Shown here piece by piece: positions 48,522 through 56,604 of a DNA stretch of 64,000 bases. A program made the translations under genes and the position numbers. Origin of the DNA: a virus; IMG/VR virus record IMGVR_UViG_3300038468_000190, positions 1 through 64,000 of that record; one strand, 5' to 3'. How positions within the stretch are numbered: position 1 is the first letter of the stretch; every line of letters begins with the position of its first letter. The notes under the pieces are model-generated. The model had not been told where the DNA came from. It saw only the letters and a program-made list of their open reading frames with translations, and searched no databases.

Positions 48522-49147
48522 ACGCGGACGAGTGGATCCGGCGGCACCAGTGGACGGCCATGGGGATGCTCAGCGAGCACGAGCTCCTCGGCGAGACGTA
48601 CTGGGCGGGCGGCCGCTCGGCCGCCTGGGTCATCGGAACGCCCGGCACGAGCGTCTACAAGGTGGAGATCATCGCCGGCATCATGGGAAGCCTCGTCGTC
48701 CACGGCGACTTCGATTTTGCCCGGTTCGCCCACTTCGGCGACCGCGAGGATGCCTGGTCACGGCTCCTGTGGATGGCCTACTGTACCGACGTCGGCTACT
48801 ACGTGGCGCAGAAGGCTTCGATCGGACTCCGCCGACAGGCGACCGAAGAGTACGACGCGAGCGTGGCGGAGCACGATCTCAAGTACTGGATCCGCGAGGC
48901 CGAAACGGACGGTGCCGCGGAGAGAGCGAATGTCCTTCGCGAAGCCCTCGACGAGTACGCCGACGACGAGCAGGAGCTCCGGAGGTTTCTGAGCGAGAAC
49001 GCCCGGACGAACGACCTCTGGGAGTGCCGCATCGGGACGGTGCTCAGGTGGGACGTCATCGTGAGCCACGTCGCCTTGAACAAGTGCGCCTCGCTTCTCT
49101 GGGAGAAGTACGGCGCCGAGGGCCCGAAGGAGTGTCGCGCCACATGA
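48518..49147 (+). CDS. Unrecognised soluble protein
   Basis: 209 residues from GTG 48518 (GTGA overlap). Mixed alpha/beta first half (VYKVEIIAGIMGSLVVHGDF), helical acidic second half (LREALDEYADDEQELRRFLS). No membrane segment, no known motif. Confidence 0.5.
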   Translation: MNADEWIRRHQWTAMGMLSEHELLGETYWAGGRSAAWVIGTPGTSVYKVEIIAGIMGSLVVHGDFDFARFAHFGDREDAWSRLLWMAYCTDVGYYVAQKASIGLRRQATEEYDASVAEHDLKYWIREAETDGAAERANVLREALDEYADDEQELRRFLSENARTNDLWECRIGTVLRWDVIVSHVALNKCASLLWEKYGAEGPKECRAT

Positions 49148-49797
49148 CTCTCACGGCAAAGCAGTCGATCAATTTCTACGACGACGTCTACGACCGGTAC
49201 TTCCTCGACACGGAGTTCTGCGAGGACGGTAAGACCATCGACCTCATCTCGATCGGCATCGTCGGCCCGGACGGCAGAGAATTCTATGCCGTGAACCACG
49301 ATGCCGAGCTCCACCGGGTCTCGCCCTGGGTGCGAGAGCACGTGCTCCCGTCACTCCCGCCCTACGGAGACAGCGCGTGGCAGTCACGCCGGGAGATCGC
49401 CGGCGGGGTCGACAGCTTCATTGACAATGCGGGTAGGCGCGCGGAGATCTGGGCGTACTACGCCGACTACGACTGGGTGGCGCTCTGCCAGCTCTTCGGC
49501 GTGACGGAAGAGCCAGTCCATGCGAGCAAACATGCCGTTTGTCCGGAATGCGGGCCGCACGTGAAATTCGACGAGGACGGTTGCTGCGCGTGCTGCGGCG
49601 CGGATTGCACGGAAGCCCCGTGCAATTGTCTGCGTGAATTGTCGCAACTCCGCGCGCTCGTTCGGGAGCTCATGAAAGCGGCGGAGGAATTCTGGCAGGA
49701 GCGACCATGGGGCAGTACGCGCGGCAATGCGCTGCGGGATGCACTCACCAAAGCCCGCGCGCTCGTCGATCCGGAATCCGGGCAGGGGAAGAGATGA
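49144..49797 (+). CDS. Rv2179c-like 3'-5' exonuclease domain plus Cys-rich tail
   Basis: 217 residues. Residues 10-120 match the Rv2179c-like DEDD exoribonuclease family: YFLDTEFCEDGKTIDLISIG (catalytic D and E), WVREHVLPSLPP, IWAYYADYDWVALCQLFG (catalytic D). After about residue 122 the family's last part, with the final His/Asp, is absent. A Cys-rich segment (CPECGPHVKFDEDGCCACCG) and a helix replace it. Either activity is changed or a partner completes it. Confidence 0.65.
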   Translation: MTLTAKQSINFYDDVYDRYFLDTEFCEDGKTIDLISIGIVGPDGREFYAVNHDAELHRVSPWVREHVLPSLPPYGDSAWQSRREIAGGVDSFIDNAGRRAEIWAYYADYDWVALCQLFGVTEEPVHASKHAVCPECGPHVKFDEDGCCACCGADCTEAPCNCLRELSQLRALVRELMKAAEEFWQERPWGSTRGNALRDALTKARALVDPESGQGKR

Positions 49798-50648
49798 CGG
49801 CGGTTTTCGATGCGCTACGTCCAATTCCGGCCCCGGAGGGCACGCCCGACCGGACACCGGAGGGGCGCCCGTGGGTGTCCTGGGTGAAGACGGGCGGCTA
49901 CCAGGGCTGGAGAGCCGGCGCGCGCCCAGTAACGAGCGACGGACGCTTCTGGGACTCCGTGCTCTCCATTGCAGGAGCGTACTTCGGCACGCACGCCGAC
50001 GACGTGCACTGTCTCGGTGACGGCATCTTGTCGGTCGGCGTCCTCGGCGTGACGCTCGGGTCGGGCTACGCCGAGCGGCTTTTGCAGCAGTGCCTCCTGA
50101 CCGACCCCATCCGCTTCGTGAACGTCATGGCGCCGATCCTCGCAACCGGCGCCCGTATGAAGCCGAGCGGTAAGAGCGCGAGCGGCGTTGCGCTCGTCGG
50201 CCCCGAGGGCCGCCCGCTCGTGGCAGCTTCCGAGAAGCGCGACCTGGTCATGCTCGGCTCTGACTCCGTCACCTGGACGAACGCCCAGAAGGGCCGCGCG
50301 CGGCTCTGGGTGTCCTCCGTCTCGGAGCTTCTTCGGGACACCGCCATGGACCGCGCGCAGCGAGACTTCGCCTCCGAGATCTTGCCGGCCCTCCTACCGA
50401 AAGACATCCAGCACGCGCTCCGCTGGCCGGGACACACCGAGGACACGTGGATGTACACGAAGGAGCTTCAGGCCGCCTGGGCGTTCGCGATGGTGACCGT
50501 CGCTGCCGGCGCCGCCTCGGTCGCGCTTCTCGGCTCCCTCCTTGCTGAGTATGAAAACACGACGATGACCGACGCGTTGCTCCTCGGCGGGATGGAGATG
50601 AGTAGCCTCTGGCTGATGAAGATCACGCGAGAGACCTTCGGCATATGA
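49794..50648 (+). CDS. Unrecognised protein with hydrophobic C-terminus
   Basis: 284 residues from ATG 49794. A distinctive block near 60-110 (FWDSVLSIAGAYFGTHADDV, LGDGILSVGVLGVTLGSGYA) suggests a folded, possibly extracellular-enzyme-like domain, but no family is recognised. The C-terminus (about 230-260) is hydrophobic and may be a membrane segment. Longest unidentified gene of this sub-block. Confidence 0.5.
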   Translation: MTAVFDALRPIPAPEGTPDRTPEGRPWVSWVKTGGYQGWRAGARPVTSDGRFWDSVLSIAGAYFGTHADDVHCLGDGILSVGVLGVTLGSGYAERLLQQCLLTDPIRFVNVMAPILATGARMKPSGKSASGVALVGPEGRPLVAASEKRDLVMLGSDSVTWTNAQKGRARLWVSSVSELLRDTAMDRAQRDFASEILPALLPKDIQHALRWPGHTEDTWMYTKELQAAWAFAMVTVAAGAASVALLGSLLAEYENTTMTDALLLGGMEMSSLWLMKITRETFGI

Positions 50649-51046
50649 ACAAGAACAAGCTCGCTCGCCAACACGGCTTCTTCTCCTGGGAGGAGCTTCT
50701 CAGAGAAGCGAAACAGGCCCGAAAGCTCAGAGAGGAGCTCCGACAGGTGAGGCAACAGCAGGCTCCGCTCGAACACGCGGTCTCCGAGGTCGCCGGCGAG
50801 CGAGTGCTCGTCAGCGCCGAGCGCGCGGCTCTCGCGAGCGCCTACCGTGACGTCGCGCGGCTCTACCGAGAGCGCGGGGCATCGGAAGAGCGCGCGAGCC
50901 AGGCGGCGAAGGTGCTTGCGGGATACTACGAGGGCCACGCCGAAGAGCTCGAGACCGGAAAGACGCGGGCTGAGCTCATCAGGCAAGAGGCGCAAGAGAT
51001 CCGAGAGGCCGGCGGCATCCCGGTCGAAAGGTTCGGTGACCGGTGA
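50645..51046 (+). CDS. Charged coiled-coil protein
   Basis: 133 residues. Long charged helices (LLREAKQARKLREELRQVRQ) with coiled-coil heptads. Begins MNKNKLARQHGFFSWEEL. No cysteine or membrane segment. Unrecognised. Confidence 0.5.
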   Translation: MNKNKLARQHGFFSWEELLREAKQARKLREELRQVRQQQAPLEHAVSEVAGERVLVSAERAALASAYRDVARLYRERGASEERASQAAKVLAGYYEGHAEELETGKTRAELIRQEAQEIREAGGIPVERFGDR

Positions 51047-51528
51047 TTACGAAAAAGCAACAAGAGATCCTGGACAGTATCGAGAGCGAATCGAGCCGCG
51101 AGCATTACCGGGCGCAGTTCGAGATGCAGAACGAGCTCGGTGACGACGTCGAAGCCGGAGGCATCTTCGACGCCCCGAACGTCGCCGGCTTCTTGAGTGC
51201 CCCCGGCTACGACAACAGCCGGAACGTTCTCCGTCAGGAGATCGTCGCCGGCAAAGAGGTCAGCGTGCCGGACGGCCTCTTGGGAGAGGGACCACGACTC
51301 TCGAGCGACGAGGCGATCGACGAGGCGATCGACGAAGCGGAGCGCGCGGCCGGGCTCGGCAGAGTATCGCCGGAAGACGTCCCCCCTGCCGAACAAGAAG
51401 CCCCGTCCATGGAGGTCATCGTCGAGACCGTGGCCGCCGAGGTCGCCGCCAAGGAGCGACGTCTGGTCACGGCTCTCGTGGTCCTCACCGTCGCCATCGT
51501 GCTCTTCGCGGCGTGGTGGCTCTCATGA
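51043..51528 (+). CDS. C-terminally anchored acidic protein
   Basis: 161 residues from GTG 51043. Acidic soluble part, C-terminal membrane segment at about 141-159 ending WWLS. Its topology resembles the virion block but it lies in the rightward block, so it may act at the host membrane. Unrecognised. Confidence 0.55.
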   Translation: MITKKQQEILDSIESESSREHYRAQFEMQNELGDDVEAGGIFDAPNVAGFLSAPGYDNSRNVLRQEIVAGKEVSVPDGLLGEGPRLSSDEAIDEAIDEAERAAGLGRVSPEDVPPAEQEAPSMEVIVETVAAEVAAKERRLVTALVVLTVAIVLFAAWWLS

Positions 51529-51959
51529 GGGAGTTCACGGTATCGCTCGCGCATCCGGAGTGGGCCGACCAGCATAGCTGGTTCGAGGTCGATGCTTCCG
51601 ACCGGAACATGGACGTGTGCCCCGAGCTCCGCCCGTGTCCGACGTGCGGCTCGGTGTGGGTCGAGCTCACGGCGGTCGGCGTCAGGGATCCGCACATCAC
51701 CGGCCGGCTCGACAAGAGCTGGATCAATCTCGACCTCCGTACCGTCGCGGTGACGGTGCCCGGCACTTACTTTCAGGAGATCGTGGCCGCGCGCGTCGAG
51801 TGCGCCGAGGGGCATTCTTACGAGACGGACGGTCACCGCTACACCAGGACGCCGTCGTGGAAGGACGGCGTGGACCTGACCGTGAGCCTGGACGCGGTCG
51901 TCTACACGCTCGGCAAGCCGGGCCGAGGCCGTATCCGCAAAGCATGGAGAGTGCGGTGA
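51525..51959 (+). CDS. Unrecognised beta-rich protein with CxxC
   Basis: 144 residues from ATG 51525 (ATGA overlap). RPCPTCGSVWVEL gives a Cys pair, and a later Cys/His (ECAEGHSY) may complete a zinc ribbon. The rest is strand-rich. No family recognised. Confidence 0.5.
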   Translation: MREFTVSLAHPEWADQHSWFEVDASDRNMDVCPELRPCPTCGSVWVELTAVGVRDPHITGRLDKSWINLDLRTVAVTVPGTYFQEIVAARVECAEGHSYETDGHRYTRTPSWKDGVDLTVSLDAVVYTLGKPGRGRIRKAWRVR

Positions 51960-52171
51960 AGACGCTCGAGCTGGCAAGGGCGATCTTCGTCGGGGCCGCT
52001 GTGGGTCTCGGTCTCTGTATTGTGTTCGCCTTCACCAGCGAGCCGCCTCGCGATTGCTACAAGTCGACGATGGGCAATCCCGAGGAGGTCGTCATGATCG
52101 ACGGCGATCCCTTCGCCTGTTCCAACAACCTCAAGGGCTACCGCTGCCAGAAGATGGTGCCATGCCACTGA
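51956..52171 (+). CDS. 71-residue N-anchored Cys-containing protein
   Basis: From GTG 51956 (GTGA overlap). Hydrophobic segment at about 8-27 (IFVGAAVGLGLCIVFAF), then a periplasm-facing Cys-containing tail (DCYK, ACSNN, YRCQKMVPC), suited to disulfides. It may be an entry-exclusion or small lysis protein. Confidence 0.5.
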   Translation: MKTLELARAIFVGAAVGLGLCIVFAFTSEPPRDCYKSTMGNPEEVVMIDGDPFACSNNLKGYRCQKMVPCH

Positions 52172-52530
52172 AACGAGACGTGGAGTTCGAGGAGCCGAGG
52201 ACTTACGACGAGGCGATGGAGCTTCGGAGCCGGCTCATCTCGGAGGTCGACGAGATCCAGGGGACGCTCGCCGTCAGAAAAGATCTCGAATGGCGAAACG
52301 CCGCCCTCCGGTCGCTTCGCGACAAGCGCGAACAGCTGCGCTCGGTCAAGGACTGGATCCGCAAGAACGATCCGCGAAAGCAATCGGAGTGGGAGCTCCT
52401 CTCGAGAGCGTACGGCCTGCTCGAGGCCGTCGCGCCCGTCGCGGTCGGACACGCGGAAGAAATCGAGGCGCTCCTCGATGCGATCGAGCTCGTCGTGCCG
52501 GGTAAGTATCTCGGAAAGGCGGGAGCATGA
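52162..52530 (+). CDS. Unrecognised helical protein
   Basis: 122 residues from ATG 52162, overlapping the previous gene by ten bases. Charged helices (SRLISEVDEIQGTLAVRKDL; LRDKREQLRSVKDW). No motif. Confidence 0.5.
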   Translation: MPLKRDVEFEEPRTYDEAMELRSRLISEVDEIQGTLAVRKDLEWRNAALRSLRDKREQLRSVKDWIRKNDPRKQSEWELLSRAYGLLEAVAPVAVGHAEEIEALLDAIELVVPGKYLGKAGA

Positions 52531-52898
52531 AGAAAGACAAGGAGACCAAGGCCGACAAGCGCCTCCGTCAGGCAGAAAAAGCTCTTCGCTCGGCCGAGCG
52601 GAACAGGCGGCTTGCCATTGCCGAGCGCGATAAAGCCCGAGTGAAGTACGCCGCGGCGCGGCCGCTCACCGAAGACGAGCGAGATGAGCTTGCCCGGGCA
52701 GTCGCGAAGGGACAAGCGCTCTGCTGTGATGCGGGCCGCAAGTGGCTACGGCGTCGGCTCCCCGAGCCTTGGGCCCAGGCCGTGAACGAGTGGGCGTATA
52801 TTCGGCTCAGTTGCACAGAAAAAGACCCGAGTTGGCTCGAGAACTACGCTGCAAGAGTTCGAAAGCTCGAGCTCGATCGGTTTCCTTTTTGTGACTGA
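52527..52898 (+). CDS. Unrecognised basic helical protein
   Basis: 123 residues. Basic coiled N-terminus (KADKRLRQAEKALRSAERNR), helical C-terminus with Trp. No recognised family. Last gene before the gap preceding the lysin-like gene. Confidence 0.5.
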   Translation: MKKDKETKADKRLRQAEKALRSAERNRRLAIAERDKARVKYAAARPLTEDERDELARAVAKGQALCCDAGRKWLRRRLPEPWAQAVNEWAYIRLSCTEKDPSWLENYAARVRKLELDRFPFCD

Positions 52899-52971
52899 CA
52901 CTCGTGACTTAGGCAGCCCCGATACCGGCCGGGTCTTCCCTCATTCCGCACACGAAGCTAAATAGTCCGTC

Positions 52972-53802
52972 ATGAAACACCTTCGCATCTGGGCATTGTG
53001 CCTCCTCACGGTCTTCGGTATTTCTCGAACGGCGTCTGCGACGCGGACCGAGTCGCTCGCCCGCTGGCTCTTCGAGACGGCCAAGGAGCTTCCGCGCAGT
53101 CACGCGCCAGGCGAGACGGAGTCCGAAGAGCACGCGCGCCTCGAGCGCGTGTCGAAGGCGTACGCCCAGGCGGTCGTGCCGTACGCCGACGGCAAGGGCT
53201 GGACGGCGAGCGAGCTCGCCATGGCCCTGCTCATCCTCATCGCCGAAGAGACGAAGCTCGACAAGAGGATCCACGAGGGGACCGGGCACCCCGTCTGGCA
53301 CGAAGATCACGGCCGGTCGAAGTGCCTCGGCCAGGTGCAGGCCTCTGGCCTCGTGCCGCGCCCGATCTGGGCAACGCTCACGGGCTCGGACGACGACGCC
53401 ACGCTCCGCTGCGCCGAGGCGACGGCGACCGTGTGGGTGTCGATGGCCAAGCAGTGCGGCGTCTGGTACAGCCAGCGTGCGAGCCGGGCAAGCGTCGCGG
53501 CGACGTTCATGGCGTATGGGAGCGGCGGGAGCTGCACCCCCGGCGAGCGAGAGTGGGCGCGGGCGGACAAGTGGCTCGCCCGCATGCAAAAGCGCCCGGA
53601 CCGCTCGCCCATCCGGGGCTACCGGCGGGCGTTCCCGTCGGAGGTCCCGGACGACGTAGAGCGGGAGGCGACGGCGCTCCTCGGGAGCGAAGACTTCCGC
53701 ATCGGTCACGAACGCCGGATGGACGGCTGGGCCTTGCGGGTCGAGCGGCACGCCGACGGCAAGGTCGGCGTCAGCGTCTTTTTGGAGGACAGTCCCCAAT
53801 GA
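52972..53802 (+). CDS. Secreted lytic transglycosylase-like protein
   Basis: 276 residues with signal peptide MKHLRIWALCLLTVFGISRT, predicted cleavage near ATA at residue 23. The core (about 75-185) follows lysozyme-like transglycosylase order: helix with catalytic-type Glu (LILIAEETKLDK), a GQVQASG turn, and AATFMAYGSG. No cell-wall-anchor motif. Probably degrades peptidoglycan from the periplasmic side, as endolysin or host modification. Preceded by 73 bases without a gene. Confidence 0.6.
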   Translation: MKHLRIWALCLLTVFGISRTASATRTESLARWLFETAKELPRSHAPGETESEEHARLERVSKAYAQAVVPYADGKGWTASELAMALLILIAEETKLDKRIHEGTGHPVWHEDHGRSKCLGQVQASGLVPRPIWATLTGSDDDATLRCAEATATVWVSMAKQCGVWYSQRASRASVAATFMAYGSGGSCTPGEREWARADKWLARMQKRPDRSPIRGYRRAFPSEVPDDVEREATALLGSEDFRIGHERRMDGWALRVERHADGKVGVSVFLEDSPQ

Positions 53803-54038
53803 AGAAACGCCGCATTACGGACGACGAGGTGGACGAAACGGCCAAGGAGGTCGACCGCATCATGCGCGAGGTCGGCCCGATGCTCGCTAAGCGCGAGCAT
53901 TTGCCGGCAGCGATGGCGCTCGGGCTCATGGCGGCGCATCATGTGCTACACGACGGAGGGAGCGAAGAAGACTTTTTGCGCCTGTGCGGAGCGGCCTGGA
54001 AACGGTCGCTCGAGGTGCACGAGAACTGCCGGCACTGA
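53799..54038 (+). CDS. Unrecognised small helical protein
   Basis: 79 residues from ATG 53799 (ATGA overlap with the lysin-like gene). Acidic/basic helices (DETAKEVDRIMREVGPML), C-terminal CGAAWKRSLEVHENC. No membrane segment, so not a holin by topology. Confidence 0.5.
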   Translation: MKKRRITDDEVDETAKEVDRIMREVGPMLAKREHLPAAMALGLMAAHHVLHDGGSEEDFLRLCGAAWKRSLEVHENCRH

Positions 54039-54070
54039 GGGCCGGGCTGCGACTGAAAGGAGCTACCAGA

Positions 54071-54124
54071 GTGAGCCATAGACACGGTTTGGAACCGTTC
54101 GGCAAGAAGGAGCCCACCACGTGA
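54071..54124 (+). CDS. 17-codon mini-ORF upstream of 54121 gene
   Basis: GTG 54071 behind GAAAGGAG, encoding MSHRHGLEPFGKKEPTT, stop overlapping the next GTG as GTGA. A GAACCGTTC iteron-like 9-mer lies inside (54092-54100). Could be a leader peptide coupling translation. Too short to prove. Confidence 0.35.
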   Translation: MSHRHGLEPFGKKEPTT

Positions 54125-54507
54125 GCGGCGCCTTCAGCGAAGAGCTCGGTCGCGCGGCCCTCACCCTGGCTGCCATCGGCGGAGCGCTCGGGATCGGGTA
54201 TGTGCTCGGCTGGGGCGCCGCCCGTGAGCGCGCGCTCATCGCGCCCGCCGCGTCGTCGCCGCTTGCGTCGGTCGTCTCGAGCCAGCTCTCGCCGTCGGCT
54301 AGCAGCCCGGTTATTCCGCTCGGTGCTGACTACGAAGAGCGACACGCCGCCGCCGGAGCCCGCAAGAACGACGCCATCGACCGCTGCGAGAAGGAGGGCG
54401 GCGCGAGCGCCCTCGGCTTCGGATACAGCGTCATCTGCCTCAAAAAGAACGCGGTCAGTTGGCAGTTCGATCCGAACTTTCCTCCACTAAGCGAGGGGCT
54501 CAAGTGA
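54121..54507 (+). CDS. N-anchored periplasmic protein, spanin-like topology
   Basis: 128 residues from GTG 54121 with AAGGAG upstream. Membrane segment at about 12-31, Ser/Ala/Pro linker, then a charged domain with two cysteines (DRCEKEG, VICLKK). Near the lysin-like gene, so an inner-membrane spanin or lysis accessory is possible. No sequence family seen. Confidence 0.5.
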   Translation: MSGAFSEELGRAALTLAAIGGALGIGYVLGWGAARERALIAPAASSPLASVVSSQLSPSASSPVIPLGADYEERHAAAGARKNDAIDRCEKEGGASALGFGYSVICLKKNAVSWQFDPNFPPLSEGLK

Positions 54508-54764
54508 TGCGCCGCGAGCAATGGGACGCGATTCGAGACCTGACGTGGTTTCGGGGTCTTCAAGCGGAGGTCACCGAACACGTGGACGAGCTCCACAAGG
54601 TCATCGACGGGATCCGAGCTGTGTTTCCCCGCTGCCACTGGCCGAACTGCTCGAATATCGGCGTGAAGTGGATTGCCCGGCACGTCCTCTACTGCGACGA
54701 GCACGGATCACCGTTCTTGCAGGATGCGCCGTGGGCGGAGTTCGTGAGGAAGGAGGGCTTGTGA
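54507..54764 (+). CDS. Small Cys/His protein
   Basis: 85 residues from ATG 54507 (TGATG overlap). Helical start (WDAIRDLTWFRGLQAEVTEH), then CHWPNCSNIGVK and HVLYCDEHGSPF, a Cys/His set typical of zinc binding. Unrecognised. Confidence 0.55.
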   Translation: MRREQWDAIRDLTWFRGLQAEVTEHVDELHKVIDGIRAVFPRCHWPNCSNIGVKWIARHVLYCDEHGSPFLQDAPWAEFVRKEGL

Positions 54765-55036
54765 CGCTCCTCGACGCGAACGGCTATCTCTCCTTCCTGC
54801 TCAACGTCGCCGGCAATCTCTTCCTCGCCTGGAAGTGGCGAAGCGGCTGGGTCGTGCGCATCGTGGCGATCGTGAGCTGGGGAGTCTACGGCGTCGAGCT
54901 CGGGAGTAAGCCCATCATCGCGAACGCCGTCACGTTCTTCTGCATCAACTGCTACGGCTGGTACAAGTGGCGGAAGGATGAGGCGAAGAAGGCCGCGGAC
55001 GAGAGGTGGTTCGAGGAGCAACGGAGGCTTGCATGA
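54761..55036 (+). CDS. Half-size PnuC-like membrane protein
   Basis: 91 residues from GTG 54761. Three membrane segments (LSFLLNVAGNLFLAWKWRS; IVAIVSWGVYGVELGSKPII; VTFFCINCYGWYKW). The V-S-W-x-x-Y-x-x-E and N-x-x-x-x-x-Y-G-W-Y-x-W features match one half of PnuC nicotinamide riboside transporters, which have about twice this length. It may work as a dimer to support NAD supply during infection. Confidence 0.6.
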   Translation: MTLLDANGYLSFLLNVAGNLFLAWKWRSGWVVRIVAIVSWGVYGVELGSKPIIANAVTFFCINCYGWYKWRKDEAKKAADERWFEEQRRLA

Positions 55037-55413
55037 GCGACGGAATGAGTGACGCAAACGCCGAGGGAGAGCTCGCCAGCAATGTCTGGCGCGCGGCGTT
55101 CGATCTCCGAGAGGCCATCTGGGCGCTCGGCAAGGCGATACAGCGCGCCCGCATGGGCCATCGCGGATGGAACATCCCGCGGGGCTTCATCGTGCGCGAG
55201 GTGAACGACCTTCTCCGTGAAACCGACTTCGGGCTCACGGATAAGAGGCCGGACAAGTGCTTCGAGCACTACGGGGCCGGGGCCTATAAGCCGCGGGAGA
55301 GCTGGAGAGAACTCGAGCTCCGTCGCGAGGTGGAGGGGCTTCGGTCCGAGCTCGAGGCGAAGGACAAGGAGATCCGCAATCTCCATGCTCTGTTCGACGG
55401 AGCGTACATTTAG
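55033..55413 (+). CDS. Unrecognised helical protein
   Basis: 126 residues from ATG 55033 (ATGA overlap). Helical N-terminal part (ASNVWRAAFDLREAIWALGK) and a coiled C-terminus (LRREVEGLRSELEAKDKEIR). No known motif. Confidence 0.5.
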   Translation: MSDGMSDANAEGELASNVWRAAFDLREAIWALGKAIQRARMGHRGWNIPRGFIVREVNDLLRETDFGLTDKRPDKCFEHYGAGAYKPRESWRELELRREVEGLRSELEAKDKEIRNLHALFDGAYI

Positions 55414-55632
55414 ATGCGGCGCACGTGGATTCGTACGGCCGACGAGCTTCCGGAGATTGGGGAGCGGGTCCTGATTTGGCCGCTCGCATGCATCGCAATG
55501 CGCTGCGAGAACGACGCGGAGTGGCAGGACGATGCGTCGGGCTGGCACTGGGAGGGCGACGGAGAGGGGCTCGTGATCCTGAACCGTGTCACCCACTGGC
55601 ATCCCCTCTCGGGCCCAGAGGAGCAATCGTGA
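55414..55632 (+). CDS. DUF551-like protein
   Basis: 72 residues. WIRTADELPEIGERVLIWP at the start and VTHWHPLSGPEEQS at the end match DUF551, a small phage/prophage family of unknown function. ATG directly follows the upstream stop. Confidence 0.7.
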   Translation: MRRTWIRTADELPEIGERVLIWPLACIAMRCENDAEWQDDASGWHWEGDGEGLVILNRVTHWHPLSGPEEQS

Positions 55633-56129
55633 GCATTCCGAGCTGTGGCTCATGGCCAGCCTACAAGGTCGAGACGTCCGACTCGGAGCGCGCCGTCATC
55701 GTCTACGCGCGAAATCCCATGGAGGCTCGCCGCCTCGGCGCGGAGAAGCTCGAGTGCCACTACGAGGAGCGGGACTGCTCGGTCGAGCGCACCCCCGAGT
55801 GGGACGACGGCTACGACACGCGTGCGCTCCTCGATGCCGGCTGGCACTGGGAGTGCGGGGGCTGCTACCGATACTGCTACGGCTCGGATCCCCATCTCGT
55901 CGTCCGGGACGACGTCGCCTACTGCTCGGCGGCGTGCTGTATCAAAGAGCTCAAGCGCGAGCGCGCCCGTCGTGAAGCAGAATGGCGCGGCATCGAGCTC
56001 GTGACGCGTCTCGCGCCCGGCATCGAGATCCGGGGCCTCTTCTTGAACGTAGCCGGTGAAGTCGTGGCGGAGGTCGTCCGTCCCGAAAACGGCCACCGGA
56101 CGGTCGAGCGGTTCGTGGAGGAGCCATGA
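55629..56129 (+). CDS. Cys-rich unrecognised protein
   Basis: 166 residues from GTG 55629. The middle holds a Cys-rich zinc-like segment (CGGCYRYCYGSD, AYCSAACCIKEL), flanked by strand-rich parts. C-terminus (EIRGLFLNVAGEVVAEVVRP) is a beta unit. Unknown. Confidence 0.5.
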   Translation: MSIPSCGSWPAYKVETSDSERAVIVYARNPMEARRLGAEKLECHYEERDCSVERTPEWDDGYDTRALLDAGWHWECGGCYRYCYGSDPHLVVRDDVAYCSAACCIKELKRERARREAEWRGIELVTRLAPGIEIRGLFLNVAGEVVAEVVRPENGHRTVERFVEEP

Positions 56130-56326
56130 AGCCGAGCATGACGGAGCTCGAGGCGGAGCGCGCCCGGGTGTTCCGGGGCCTGCACGCCGGCAAGCTCGGC
56201 CGGCATCTCGACATGCCAGCGGAGCGATTCACGTACGAAGTCAGCGAGACCGGAATCGGTGCGAAGATTGTCGTCCGTTGCCGGTGCGGTGACAGCCTCG
56301 ACATCACGGACTACGAGTCATGGTGA
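56126..56326 (+). CDS. 66-residue protein
   Basis: ATG 56126 (ATGA overlap). Helix (MTELEAERARVFRGLHAG) then strands with RCRCGDSLDI. Unrecognised. Confidence 0.5.
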   Translation: MKPSMTELEAERARVFRGLHAGKLGRHLDMPAERFTYEVSETGIGAKIVVRCRCGDSLDITDYESW

Positions 56327-56604
56327 CGCGGAGCGCTCCGCCGCCCAATAGGTGCCAGGTCTGCGGCCTGCGCGAGTCGATGGGCGTTTTCTGTTCGCCG
56401 CTCGGAGCGATGTCGCTCGCGTACTGCGGCGTGTGCGGTGGCCTCGGCCTCGAGCCCCCCGGGCTCATCGCCGGCATGGTCGACGTGAACGGCGGCTGGG
56501 ACGCCGTCGCCGACTGGCTCCGCGGCTACCCGGCGCACGCGATCCACATGGGGATGCTCGTGCTCCACGATAGGGTTCACTTCTACAGGGCCGCCGATGC
56601 CTGA
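56320..56604 (+). CDS. Small zinc-type protein
   Basis: 94 residues. CQVCGLRESMGVFC and YCGVCGGLGLEPP form a likely zinc site in the first half. The second half is helical/strand. Overlaps both neighbours by several bases. Confidence 0.55.
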   Translation: MVTRSAPPPNRCQVCGLRESMGVFCSPLGAMSLAYCGVCGGLGLEPPGLIAGMVDVNGGWDAVADWLRGYPAHAIHMGMLVLHDRVHFYRAADA

